Positions 8,259 to 16,719 of a stretch of DNA of 23,552 nt are shown here, piece by piece. Both the position numbers and the translations under genes were made by a program. The stretch is from JASSUD01 sp031963005 (GTDB lineage Bacteria > Pseudomonadota > Gammaproteobacteria > Burkholderiales > Burkholderiaceae), in assembly GCA_031963005.1 (NCBI GenBank), contig JASSUL010000020.1:1-23552 (forward strand). Direction: 5' to 3'. Every line of letters starts with the position of its first letter. Positions within the stretch are counted from its first letter, which is position 1. The notes beneath the pieces were generated by a model. The model worked only from the letters and a program-made list of their open reading frames with translations, searched no databases and was not told the origin of the DNA.

Positions 8259-8395
8259 TGTTGGATATTTGCGATGCGCATACTTAGAACAATGCGCATT
8301 TTAAACGGACTTTGAAAATCCGTTCCAAATCTTACACAAAGTGCCCTGATATTGGGAAAAATAACGCGCAAAATCAAATGCCATACCATGATGCC

Positions 8396-8441
8396 ATACC
8401 GCGATGACATACCACCCTCAGGCAGTATGTCATCGCGGTAT
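8396..8441. repeat. 17-bp perfect inverted repeat, REP-like
   Basis: Arms ATACCGCGATGACATAC (8396-8412) and their exact inverse (8425-8441) enclose a 12-base loop containing CCTCAGG. No U-run follows on either strand, so a simple terminator is unlikely. The left arm overlaps a 13-base imperfect tandem repeat (8380-8412). It lies 50 bp downstream of the slt stop. Confidence 0.6.
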
Positions 8442-8490
8442 TGTTGAATGCGGTTCAAGGTAGTTTTAATACGGTTGCAATACGGTCGCT

Positions 8491-10839
8491 TTAGGGGATG
8501 GCGTTATTGGCATCCTTTTGCTGCGTATCCGGCACTTGAGGGGCAATTTGGCCCAAACTCGCCTTTAAAGAAGGGGCTTTCTGCGTTCCTTTTAATAGGG
8601 TGCTGTAATATACCGCGTTCGACAGGACATTTTTGACATAAGTGCGCGTTTCATCGAAAGGAATCATTTCAACAAATGTCGCACCTTCTACACGACGCGG
8701 TAATGCGGCTTGCCATTGCTGCGCACGACGTGGCCCTGCATTATAACTCGCCGTGGCTAGCACCGCCGAGTGATCAAATCGATCATACAACATGGCAAGA
8801 TAACGCGTACCTATCAGGGTATTGGTTTGAATATCGGCAAGCTGTTTAACATCGAAATTCTCTAACCCTATTTTGCGAGCGACCAATTGGGCTGTTCGCG
8901 GCATCACTTGCATATACCCTACCGCACCCACACCGGATTGCGCTTTGCTTAAAAAGCGGGATTCTTGCCGTATTAATCCATACACCCAGCGCGTATCCAA
9001 ATTTGCCAACTGCGCATTGTGCTCGATAATCTCTTTAGAAGGTAAAGGGTAGCTCAATGCAACATCATATTCTCGGCGGGTACGGTCTGCAGTATTCACC
9101 GCACGATCATACAATCCTATCTGCTGCGCATAATTTGCTGCAGCCAATAATTGACGATCATTCATACCCCGGAGCATCCAATTCCACTCGCGGCTACCTT
9201 CAAAATATAAGCCTGCTACGTATAAACGCTGAGTGAGCGCAAAGCCTTTCACCTGCTGCATGGCAGCGATCTGCTCTGCGTTGACTTCCATACGTGCAGG
9301 TAATACTAATGGCAGCCCGAGCGCTTCTCTCGCTAACAGACCATAAAAATCAAAACGAGAAGCAATTTTGACGAAAAGCGCCTTGGCACGCGTTTGGTTC
9401 TGTGCAAGGACTGCCCCTTGGCTCAACGCCGCAGAAGATGATGATGTCTTCTGCGTACTCACAGGGCTACTTTGCTCTTCTAAAGCGCGCGCTAACCAAT
9501 ACACCCATGCTGGCCGAGCTTGCAGTGCTGCGGGCATTGTTTCAATCGCTCGACGCACTTCTTTCCAGGAACCAGAAAATAACGCCGCACGAACACGCCA
9601 CTCCAGGGCGCTATCCGACATCGGCGCACCAGCGGCCCGTTGGTACCAACTCAGCGCCTCTGGGCAATGATCTATGGCTCCCCAATACGCAATGGTTGCC
9701 CAAGCGATAGTTTGTTGCTGGGCCGTGAGCCGAGACGCTATGGGCGTAAATGTCGCGGCAGCACCCTTTGGATCCGAGCGCGCCATTTTGGTCAACGCGA
9801 GCAGCGTCAATTGCGCTCCCATGGCAGTGCGCGGCACATTCGCTGCATTCACGGTCAGTAGCGCTAAAGGACGTAAAGCGGCCTCATCAAGTAGGGCGCT
9901 TGCTGGCGCATCAGCACCGAGCGCAGGGGCGATATCTTTTGCCATACTCTGGCGATTGACCTGATAGGTTAATCGCAATTGATTCCAGATATCCTGCGCA
10001 TTCCATTGTTTACGTTCTGTTAGGACATGAATCAAGGCGATGCCCGCATCGCCATATTGACGTGGATCTTTAAGCAAATCGCGGGCCGCTGCGGCGACAT
10101 TCTCACCTTTCTGTGCCCGTGCAGCCAGTGCATAAGCTTTCACACGGATATCATCGTTGAGTACAAAAAGACGATATTGGGTTTCAAATTCAGGCCAATT
10201 TTTCTGCGCACCGAGTACTAGCAGATAATCATTGCGCATCCTATCTGCGAGCGCACTGCCGGCATACCGTTTCAAAAAAGCGCGCACGCTCTCCAGCGTG
10301 GTTTCTGCAATATCGGCGCGCACGCTTCCCCGTGTCTCAAACAATAAAGGTTTGATTCCAAAATATTCAATATAAGCGCGCAAAAAGGGAGTGATTGGCT
10401 CCGAAGTGCCTGGGAATGCAGAAAGCGTTAACAGGCGACTCGATAGCTCAACGGCCTTCGCCGCATCATTGCGGTTTGATGCTTCACGCAAGGCTAGTAA
10501 GGTAGAATCAAAGTCTTGGACGGTCTGTTGTAATGCGCCTACATATTTTTCTTGTCCGCCCCCCGATGCAGTAGGCTCCATCTTTACAGGAGCATTGCTT
10601 GGAGAAGGGGTAAAAGAGGGAGGTTGCGTGGCAGAAGTGATCGTGAAATTCTCTGCCTGCAGCGTGCTAGAGGGTACAGCGACACGCTGAGGAGAAGCTG
10701 TATTCTCTGCCTGCGCTAGATTTTGCGTATTTTGCGCACTCTGCACCTTAATATCAGGTGGTGTACCCGCATACCCGTCAATAGGTCGCATTAAAGCCAG
10801 TATGGACAGGCTCAATATACTTGCATAGACAAGGCGCAT
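8491..10839 (-). CDS. slt: Soluble lytic murein transglycosylase, Slt70-like
   Basis: Periplasmic enzyme that cleaves peptidoglycan between MurNAc and GlcNAc to form 1,6-anhydro ends. The C-terminal SLT domain is clear: YGLIRQESRF (catalytic glutamate), GAVGYMQVMPRTAQLVARKIG, NTLIGTRYLAMLYDRF, ATASYNAGPRRAQQW and PFDETRTYVKNVLSNAVYY. The N-terminal two-thirds is an alpha-helical region as in the Slt70 ring. The frame is open from TTG 10935, but ATG 10839 gives an immediate signal peptide (MRLVYASILSLSILAL, probable cleavage near GYAG) and is chosen. A Ser-rich loop (TQKTSSSSAALSQ) in the helical part looks like a lineage insertion. It is divergent from the 5-FTHF cyclo-ligase gene, a pairing I recall from Burkholderia. 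Confidence 0.93.
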   Translation of the reverse strand: MRLVYASILSLSILALMRPIDGYAGTPPDIKVQSAQNTQNLAQAENTASPQRVAVPSSTLQAENFTITSATQPPSFTPSPSNAPVKMEPTASGGGQEKYVGALQQTVQDFDSTLLALREASNRNDAAKAVELSSRLLTLSAFPGTSEPITPFLRAYIEYFGIKPLLFETRGSVRADIAETTLESVRAFLKRYAGSALADRMRNDYLLVLGAQKNWPEFETQYRLFVLNDDIRVKAYALAARAQKGENVAAAARDLLKDPRQYGDAGIALIHVLTERKQWNAQDIWNQLRLTYQVNRQSMAKDIAPALGADAPASALLDEAALRPLALLTVNAANVPRTAMGAQLTLLALTKMARSDPKGAAATFTPIASRLTAQQQTIAWATIAYWGAIDHCPEALSWYQRAAGAPMSDSALEWRVRAALFSGSWKEVRRAIETMPAALQARPAWVYWLARALEEQSSPVSTQKTSSSSAALSQGAVLAQNQTRAKALFVKIASRFDFYGLLAREALGLPLVLPARMEVNAEQIAAMQQVKGFALTQRLYVAGLYFEGSREWNWMLRGMNDRQLLAAANYAQQIGLYDRAVNTADRTRREYDVALSYPLPSKEIIEHNAQLANLDTRWVYGLIRQESRFLSKAQSGVGAVGYMQVMPRTAQLVARKIGLENFDVKQLADIQTNTLIGTRYLAMLYDRFDHSAVLATASYNAGPRRAQQWQAALPRRVEGATFVEMIPFDETRTYVKNVLSNAVYYSTLLKGTQKAPSLKASLGQIAPQVPDTQQKDANNAIP

Positions 10840-11005
10840 TGCAGGGACTGTTCTGCGGCAAAAGGAGAGAAAGGGCATAAATAGCGCAGCGAAGAAAAGA
10901 AATGAAAAGAAGAATCCATACTTACAACACAGCAAACCTATCCATCACAGCGGATGGGCTAGATTATCACTTCAGGTCTTCCATCGATAGCTTAGGCAAA
11001 ATGAA

Positions 11006-11599
11006 ATGGATTCCAGCATAGCACGCGACCCTCTCTCTATTGACATACCGAAGGCCAAATCAGCTTATAGAACCCAACTTTTAGTCGCACGCCAAGAATA
11101 CATCCCCTCTGATCAGGATGATGCAGCACTAGCCGCGCGCTTACAGACCTGGCTAACTGAAAATCCCTGTCGCTGCGTCGGTCTATACTGGCCATTAAAA
11201 GGGGAATTTGATACGCGCGCAGTCATTGCGCAATGGTTAGCGCAATCGGCATCACACTCTGCGGCGTTCCCCGTTATTTCCCATAAAAACAGCCCTTTAG
11301 AGTTTTGGCAATGGACTCCTCAGAGCGCTATGACGCTAGGCAAATTTGGCATCCCTATTCCCCGCCAAAAAACACCGCTTCACCCTGATCTGCTCTTAAT
11401 CCCCTGCCTAGGATTTGACCATGCCCGTTTACGGCTAGGGTATGGCGGCGGTTACTATGACCGCACCCTAGCGGCATTATCTCCCCGCCCTATCACAATA
11501 GGGTTAAGCTACGAATACGCCCGCCTCCCTATGCTTCCTCGCGAAGCGCATGATATCCCGTTAGATTACATTTTGAGTGAAAACGCCTGTTACGCATAA
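11006..11599 (+). CDS. fau: 5-formyltetrahydrofolate cyclo-ligase
   Basis: The enzyme uses ATP to convert 5-formyl-THF to 5,10-methenyl-THF, returning the stored folate to one-carbon metabolism. The family signature LGYGGGYYDRTL (144-155) forms the ATP/Mg site. LYWPLKGEFDTRAVI (60-74), FGIPIPR (114-120) and LLLIPCLGFD (129-138) are the other expected blocks. Length (197 residues) is normal. The start is ATG 11006; an overlapping ATG at 11001 is in another frame. TTAGG lies about 10 bases upstream. It is divergent from slt, and the shared spacer presumably holds both promoters. Downstream is an AT-rich spacer leading to the orphan gene at 11814. Confidence 0.95.
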   Translation: MDSSIARDPLSIDIPKAKSAYRTQLLVARQEYIPSDQDDAALAARLQTWLTENPCRCVGLYWPLKGEFDTRAVIAQWLAQSASHSAAFPVISHKNSPLEFWQWTPQSAMTLGKFGIPIPRQKTPLHPDLLLIPCLGFDHARLRLGYGGGYYDRTLAALSPRPITIGLSYEYARLPMLPREAHDIPLDYILSENACYA

Positions 11600-11743
11600 G
11601 CGACACTTCGGTTTCCCGAGCGCTTTGCATACACACTCCGTATCCGATTACGTAACATTTTTTCGCATCTTGATAATTAAAATAAAATATATAACTAAAA
11701 TTATCTATGTGTAATTTATCTTTTCTGTGAGCCACTTTATTCG

Positions 11744-11779
11744 TTATTTCAATACTATTTTTATATAGTATTGAAATAA
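11744..11779. promoter_or_regulatory. AT-only 15-bp hairpin before the orphan gene
   Basis: Arms TTATTTCAATACTAT (11744-11758) and their exact inverse (11765-11779) enclose the loop TTTTAT. It lies 34 bp before the ATG of the orphan gene at 11814. It is followed by AATATTATATAAAA rather than a U-run. It could end the cyclo-ligase transcript, or act as an operator or RNA structure for the orphan gene. Confidence 0.5.
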
Positions 11780-11813
11780 ATATTATATAAAATTCGAAGC
11801 GGGAAGAAAGAGC

Positions 11814-13169
11814 ATGTTACAAAAAATAAAAAGCATACCAGATAAAATTCTGTCCTTCCCAGCGACTCTAAAGCGTTCCTTCAGTAGAGCAAAAACCTCT
11901 TTGAACAGTAAATTCAAAGATATTGAAGAAGAGGAAGAAGAAGAAGAAAAACCAATAATTAGACCACAAAATAATTATTTCACTCCCTCTTCTAAAATAT
12001 CTTCCCCTCTTAGTACAATGAATATCGGCGATAAGAAAATTTTAAAAGGTAAATTGCCTAAAGATTTTTCAACCGCCCCAATCACCTCTTCTTCAGAAGA
12101 TGAATATTCAATGCCTCTTTTTACAAAATGTCTTGAAGATTTCAAAGACCTTGAAAAAGAAAAATCAGAAAATATTCCAACTTCGACACCTATTTTTATA
12201 AAACACTTCGAAGATTTCGAAAACTTTGAAAAAGAAAATGAAGCAGCATCTAAAAACACAGAATATGATCCAAGCAACATTAGTCTCGAATCTTTTATAA
12301 ACTATGCATTTAAAATAAATGAAAAAGAATTGAACCCAAAGGAAGACTTGAATAATATTGAAAATACTGAATCTAAAAAAATTCCACTAAAAAAGAATAT
12401 AGATTCTGATTATATAAATTCTAAAATTGTACAAAATTTAAAGAAATTATATTTAGAATCACAAGGAAACAGGATAGCAGAAGGCTATTTTCATCTTAAA
12501 ATAAGTGAAATTAAAAAAAATAATCCTAGCCTCGATCTCTCTCGTTTTCCAAAGATAGATAGCAAGAACGTTGAGCTGTATTTACATATACAAAAATTAA
12601 ATAACCTGCGCAAACAACTAGGCAACAATGAAGAATCAAGAAATTGTTTTGAATATCTAAAAAATGAATTAAAAAGTCTAAGGAATAAATCAAAGAAACC
12701 AAGAAATGAACCAAGGGAAAAGGATGTTGTGCTTGACCTCACACCATTTCCAAAATCAAATACTCCGAATCTCTCTGCCTTTGCAGGTATACAGAAGATT
12801 ATATATAGCGACGAAATGCGCCCTGTTAACCCTGCGAACGTACCACTCGGCTGTGCTATTGAGTATGACAAGGTTCACTTGCCTAAGGCTTCCCCTTCTT
12901 TGAGAAGGGCGGAAAACGTTAATGGACATCAAAGCGTAGAAGCTCCATATTCGCCAAGTATAAAAAGCACTGTATCTGGCTCCTTACCCGCCTATTCTCC
13001 ACCTCCCCCCTCTTTTATGAGCCGAAGCAGCCAAATTAGCCGATCGTCTCTGCCCAGTGGCACGCCACCTCCCGACTTTCGACGGAACGCAGTTGCGGGG
13101 TCTCCTGCCGGCAAAGCTCCGTGGCATAGGGACAGCGAGGATGAAAGGCGCATCCCGATGGGGGAGTGA
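11814..13169 (+). CDS. Orphan AT-rich protein, candidate host-interaction protein
   Basis: I do not recognise a family. The 451-residue protein has no signal peptide or membrane span. Residues 1-36 are basic with hydrophobic spacing, followed by the acidic run IEEEEEEEEK (38-47). Two internal repeats are visible. PLFTKCLEDFKDLEKEK (101-117) resembles PIFIKHFEDFENFEKEN (126-142), and LDLSRFPKIDSKN (240-252) resembles LDLTPFPKSNTPN (307-319), each followed by an IQK. Residues 170-300 are Lys/Asn/Glu-rich and probably helical. From about residue 331 (12804) base composition turns GC-richer and the protein becomes Ser/Pro-rich, with YSPPPPS and SGTPPPDF. The last 134 bp run antisense over the end of dppF. 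GGGAAG lies seven bases before the ATG. The AT-rich codons contrast with all neighbours and suggest foreign origin. Confidence 0.72.
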   Translation: MLQKIKSIPDKILSFPATLKRSFSRAKTSLNSKFKDIEEEEEEEEKPIIRPQNNYFTPSSKISSPLSTMNIGDKKILKGKLPKDFSTAPITSSSEDEYSMPLFTKCLEDFKDLEKEKSENIPTSTPIFIKHFEDFENFEKENEAASKNTEYDPSNISLESFINYAFKINEKELNPKEDLNNIENTESKKIPLKKNIDSDYINSKIVQNLKKLYLESQGNRIAEGYFHLKISEIKKNNPSLDLSRFPKIDSKNVELYLHIQKLNNLRKQLGNNEESRNCFEYLKNELKSLRNKSKKPRNEPREKDVVLDLTPFPKSNTPNLSAFAGIQKIIYSDEMRPVNPANVPLGCAIEYDKVHLPKASPSLRRAENVNGHQSVEAPYSPSIKSTVSGSLPAYSPPPPSFMSRSSQISRSSLPSGTPPPDFRRNAVAGSPAGKAPWHRDSEDERRIPMGE

Positions 13170-14211
13170 GCGGTGAAGGTAATTCGCCTTGAATCGGGAT
13201 ACGTATGCGGCGGTTTTCTGCATGCAGCGCAGGGGTTGCTGCAATCAGCATTCGGGTATAGGGATGTAAAGGTTGGCTAAAAATCGTCGTTTTATCGCCT
13301 ATTTCTACTACACGGCCTAAATACATCACCATCACATCATCAGCGATATGCTCTACGACAGAGAGGTTATGCGAAATAAACACCATGCTGGTGAGAAACT
13401 GCGCTTGCAAATCCATGAGTAAATTAAGAATTTGCGCTTGAATCGAGACATCTAATGCCGAAACAGGCTCATCAGCGACAAGTAAATCGGGCCCTAAAAT
13501 CATCGCACGCGCAATCGCGATACGCTGTCTTTGCCCTCCGGAAAACATATGCGGATAGCGCTTTGCATGCTCGGGCAATAAACCCACGGTTTGCAGGATT
13601 TCGGCAACGCGCCAGGCACGCTGCTGCGCGTTTAAAGGTTCATTGATTTCTAACGGTTCAGAAAGGGTCGCCCCTATTGTTTTGCGTGGATTCAACGACG
13701 CGTACGGATTTTGAAATACCATCTGTACATGCCGGCGCAGACTTTTATACAGTGCCTGATCGCCAGGGACCAGTTGGCGATCATTGATCCAGATCGTGCC
13801 GGAATCGGGGGTTTCAATCATCGTCAGTTGTCGCGCTAACGTAGATTTTCCACAACCGGATTCTCCTACTACCGCTAGCGTTCTACCGCGTTTCACGACC
13901 AGTGATACGCCATTTAAGGCGTGTATTACTGGAATACTGGGATCCTCGCTATTTTGAGATGCGGGATAGGGCGTGTGCGCTATCGATGGATCATTTTTTT
14001 GCTGCGGGGTTTTCCGAATTCGCCGTCTTACCCAACCTCGCATAGTGCTCCACACATTTTGCGCGATGGGATACCGTTTACTAATATTTTCTACCGCCAG
14101 TACATGGTCTTCTAGCTTAATCGGACTCACTGACGGGAAAGCAGCTGGAGAATGAGGATGTGCGCCCTGCAGAGGGGATTCTACGACATGCGCTTGAGAG
14201 GCTTGGGTCAT
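13036..14211 (-). CDS. dppF: Dipeptide/oligopeptide ABC importer ATPase, DppF-like
   Basis: This is one of two cytoplasmic ATPases that power di/oligopeptide uptake. From the chosen start (391 residues): Walker A GESGCGKST (116-124), Q-loop VFQNPYASLNP, signature FSGGQRQR (223-230), Walker B LLVADEP (243-249) and switch ISHNL (His281). The C-terminal Opp/Dpp extension GELPSPLTPPSGCAFHPRCP has four cysteines (354, 360, 367, 384). An in-frame start at 14316 exists, but ATG 14211 overlaps the dppD stop as ATGA, the usual sign of coupled translation. The N-terminus holds about 40 Pro/His/Ser-rich residues. About 35 extra residues (WSTMRGWVRRRIRKTPQQ and following) also separate KRYPIAQ from VIHALNGVSL. 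The last 134 bp overlap the convergent orphan gene. Confidence 0.93.
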   Translation of the reverse strand: MTQASQAHVVESPLQGAHPHSPAAFPSVSPIKLEDHVLAVENISKRYPIAQNVWSTMRGWVRRRIRKTPQQKNDPSIAHTPYPASQNSEDPSIPVIHALNGVSLVVKRGRTLAVVGESGCGKSTLARQLTMIETPDSGTIWINDRQLVPGDQALYKSLRRHVQMVFQNPYASLNPRKTIGATLSEPLEINEPLNAQQRAWRVAEILQTVGLLPEHAKRYPHMFSGGQRQRIAIARAMILGPDLLVADEPVSALDVSIQAQILNLLMDLQAQFLTSMVFISHNLSVVEHIADDVMVMYLGRVVEIGDKTTIFSQPLHPYTRMLIAATPALHAENRRIRIPIQGELPSPLTPPSGCAFHPRCPYATELCRQETPQLRSVESREVACHWAETIG

Positions 14212-15335
14212 AACCGCACTCCTAGCGTATCTTCTGCGACAGGAGCAAAAGAAGGGGGAAAGGACGTGGACAACGTAGTGGCATTTTGCCGCTGCGCATC
14301 TCCTACGCCATCGCATGGCGCAGGCCCCTCCGTGGTATGCAAAGGTTTAATGCAACGCGCCTTTGCCATTTGTTGATTAGGCAGATCAGCCTCTTCATAA
14401 GCCAATGAGACAGGGTCTAGTGCAGGGTGCGCTTGTCGGCAAGCCGGCTCTACATAAGTACAACGAGGCGCAAACCAACACCCTTTCAATGCTTCCGAGC
14501 GTAGTTCAGCAGGGCTAGGCACTCTTCCAGGCAATGCCGCCAAGCGCTGGGCGTTGCGGTTGTGTTCTGGAATGGCAGCCAACAACGCTGCGGTATACGG
14601 ATGATGCGGTGTTTCAAAAATCGCTGGAGCACGATTACTTTCAATAATTTCGCCTGCATACATCACCACAACCCGCCGTGCTACTTCGGCAACTACAGCT
14701 AAATCATGCGAAATCAATACTAAAGCCATCCCATGCTCTTTTTGCAGATCCAATAACAGCGCCATGATCTGCGCTTGAATGGTCACGTCCAATGCGGTTG
14801 TAGGTTCATCGGCAATCAATAATTGCGGCTTAGAAGCAATAGCCATTGCAATCATAATGCGCTGATTCATCCCCCCAGACAGTTGATGGGGGTAAGCATG
14901 AAAACGATTCTTGGCATCCGCAATACCCACTTGATCTAGCAATTCCAGTGCGCGCGCCTTACAGCGTGCACCGCGCAAACCTTCATGCACACACAAGGTT
15001 TCTTCAATTTGCATGCCAACGGTATAAGCAGGATTCAGGCTAGTCGTAGCGTCTTGAAACACCATCGCCATTTCTTTCCCCATTAATGCGCGTCGGGCAC
15101 GAGGGGATAGTGTTAATAAATCATGCCCAGCAAATGTCATCTCATCCGCCTGCACGCGGCCCGGGGCGTCGATGAGTCCCATAACGGCTAACATCGTCAC
15201 ACTCTTCCCTGAGCCGGATTCTCCAACCATGCCCACTACTTCGCCAGGCGCAACATGGAGATCTACTCCGGCTACCGCACGAGCAGCGCCAAAGTCAACG
15301 GTAAGATTAGATAGTGTCAGAAGATTTTGAGGCAT
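14208..15335 (-). CDS. dppD: Dipeptide/oligopeptide ABC importer ATPase, DppD-like
   Basis: Partner ATPase of DppF for peptide import. Motifs: Walker A GESGSGKS (38-45), Q-loop VFQDATTSLNP (91-101), signature LSGGMNQR (151-158), Walker B LLIADEP (171-177) and switch ISHDL (His209). The C-terminal oligopeptide-ATPase segment has PGRVPSPAELRSEALKGCWF and Cys-containing APRC, PACRQ and ARC. Length is 375 residues. The last roughly 45 residues after IKPLHTTEG extend past the usual end. The start is ATG 15335, 45 bp after the stop of the AI-2E gene. The stop overlaps the dppF start (ATGA). No permease or periplasmic binding protein gene is in the window, so the full transporter must be completed elsewhere. 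Confidence 0.93.
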   Translation of the reverse strand: MPQNLLTLSNLTVDFGAARAVAGVDLHVAPGEVVGMVGESGSGKSVTMLAVMGLIDAPGRVQADEMTFAGHDLLTLSPRARRALMGKEMAMVFQDATTSLNPAYTVGMQIEETLCVHEGLRGARCKARALELLDQVGIADAKNRFHAYPHQLSGGMNQRIMIAMAIASKPQLLIADEPTTALDVTIQAQIMALLLDLQKEHGMALVLISHDLAVVAEVARRVVVMYAGEIIESNRAPAIFETPHHPYTAALLAAIPEHNRNAQRLAALPGRVPSPAELRSEALKGCWFAPRCTYVEPACRQAHPALDPVSLAYEEADLPNQQMAKARCIKPLHTTEGPAPCDGVGDAQRQNATTLSTSFPPSFAPVAEDTLGVRL

Positions 15336-15380
15336 AATAGGAAAAAACAGAAAACGGGTACGGCACAGCAGAAGATATCC

Positions 15381-16487
15381 TTATACCAGCTTTACACGTA
15401 TTAATTCACGTTTAAGATAAGCATAGTAAATGGGCGCAGCGATCACGCCAGACAGGCCAAAAATCGATTCCATCACTAACATGGCCAATAATAATTCCCA
15501 AGCGCGGGCAGCAATCTGCCCGCCGATGATGCGCGCATTAAGAAAATATTCCAGCTTGTGAATCACCACCAAAAAAATCAGCGAGTACACGGCCACCGGC
15601 ACGCTATTGGCTAGAGAAACAACGACAATGAGCGTATTGGAAATTAAATTCCCTACCACGGGAAGCAAACCACAAATAAGCGTGACCACCACCAGCGTTT
15701 TGCTCAATGGCAAGCGTTCACTGAAGAGTGGCAATAAAAATAATAAATACGCGCCAGTGCAAGCGGCATTAATCAGGGAAATCTTGAGCTGCGCAAAGAC
15801 AATGCGCTCAAAAGTCTCACTCAGCCCCTGAATACGGGTAATCAACGCTGCCGCTAATGGACGATGCCGCGTATGGCGCGTCAAGCTAATGGCGATTAAC
15901 GCACCAATAATCATCCCTAATGCAGCGCGCACAATCCCACGAATGACACTTTTTCCGCCTTGTTGCAACTCAGAAACATGCGCTTTCATCCAGACCAGCC
16001 CATGATCACGCAATTCCGCCTCTCCATCAGGTAAATAGTCCATCACCCAATTGGGAACCTGCGCTCGTGCTTTATCAATAAGCTGCATGAGCTGCTCCAG
16101 AATCTTTTGCACACTCACCGTATTGTGCTGAAACTGGGAAATTCCTGCTACGACTGCGACTGCGACGGTTCCTGTAATAATGACAGCTAAAAATACCACT
16201 GCGACCCAACGTGCACGCGGCCCAGGCATCCTTTTTTCCAGAGCGGGAGCGAGCTTTTGGATAAGTTGAAACACTAGCAAGCCAGATAGAAGGCTCCCTA
16301 ATAATTTGAAAGGCAATGCCAGCGCCAAGAACAACGCGACTAATGCAAAACTGGCTAACCCCACTTTATCAATTTCCAAACTCCGTCCAGCATAGGGGCA
16401 ATCCTTTTTTGTTTGCGTGCGCCGTGATCTATGCGGTGTTTTTTTCATCACTTCATCATAGATCAATGCTCTGCTTTGCTCCTTCAT
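15381..16487 (-). CDS. AI-2E/PerM-family multi-pass membrane protein
   Basis: The protein has about seven or eight hydrophobic spans. These include FALVALFLALALPFKLLGS, WVAVVFLAVIITGTVAVAVV, IVRAALGMIIGALIAISL, INAACTGAYLLFLLPLF, VVVTLICGLLPVVGNLISN and LLLAMLVMESIFGLSGVIAA. The GLLPVVGNLISN and ESIFGLSGVIAAPIYYAYLK segments are typical of the AI-2E transporter family (PerM/TqsA-like). Substrates vary and are often unknown; autoinducer export is not implied. The frame is open from TTG 16586. ATG 16487 (368 residues) is chosen because GGGGA lies four bases before it. The N-terminus before the first span is hydrophilic and basic. It lies 45 bp upstream of dppD and may share its transcript. Confidence 0.85.
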   Translation of the reverse strand: MKEQSRALIYDEVMKKTPHRSRRTQTKKDCPYAGRSLEIDKVGLASFALVALFLALALPFKLLGSLLSGLLVFQLIQKLAPALEKRMPGPRARWVAVVFLAVIITGTVAVAVVAGISQFQHNTVSVQKILEQLMQLIDKARAQVPNWVMDYLPDGEAELRDHGLVWMKAHVSELQQGGKSVIRGIVRAALGMIIGALIAISLTRHTRHRPLAAALITRIQGLSETFERIVFAQLKISLINAACTGAYLLFLLPLFSERLPLSKTLVVVTLICGLLPVVGNLISNTLIVVVSLANSVPVAVYSLIFLVVIHKLEYFLNARIIGGQIAARAWELLLAMLVMESIFGLSGVIAAPIYYAYLKRELIRVKLV

Positions 16488-16719
16488 GCTGTCCCCATAC
16501 CCGTGTGATCCATTTTCATCTTGCTTAGGCTGCTTCACTTTATCTCTTTTTATTTTCAGAATCTCTAGCCTATTCCGGTAGGCCAAACAGAGAGGGATTG
16601 TCGCGAATACAGCAAAAGGCCAACACTAGCATCCTGCTCGAAAATAGGGAGAAAATTCTGAACCGTATGCCATAGCGCGCGCTCAAAAATCCCCCCAATA
16701 GATGCTTTTTGCCCCTCTT

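Larger units (their letters stand above)
7985..8490. other. Palindrome-rich gene-free stretch between purB and slt
   Basis: No real gene is supported in these 506 bp. The stretch contains a MITE-like element (8018-8177), a run of hairpins (8196-8211, 8226-8258, 8396-8441) and two copies of ATGCGCAT (8274-8281 and 8292-8299). A 13-base imperfect tandem repeat of the CCATACC type begins near 8380. It separates slt from purB, both transcribed leftward. Confidence 0.75.

Noticed and set aside
7991..8458. 155-codon minus-strand frame between purB and slt
   Set aside because: It runs through the MITE-like element and several perfect hairpins, has no recognisable domain, and its composition is that of noncoding repeats.
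10840..10935. TTG-started extension of slt
   Set aside because: It adds a second hydrophobic stretch in front of a normal signal peptide. ATG 10839 gives the expected exported protein.
14212..14316. Longer dppF with an upstream start
   Set aside because: It would overlap dppD by over 100 bp and add a Cys/Arg-rich stretch foreign to the family. The ATGA overlap at 14211 is the better start.
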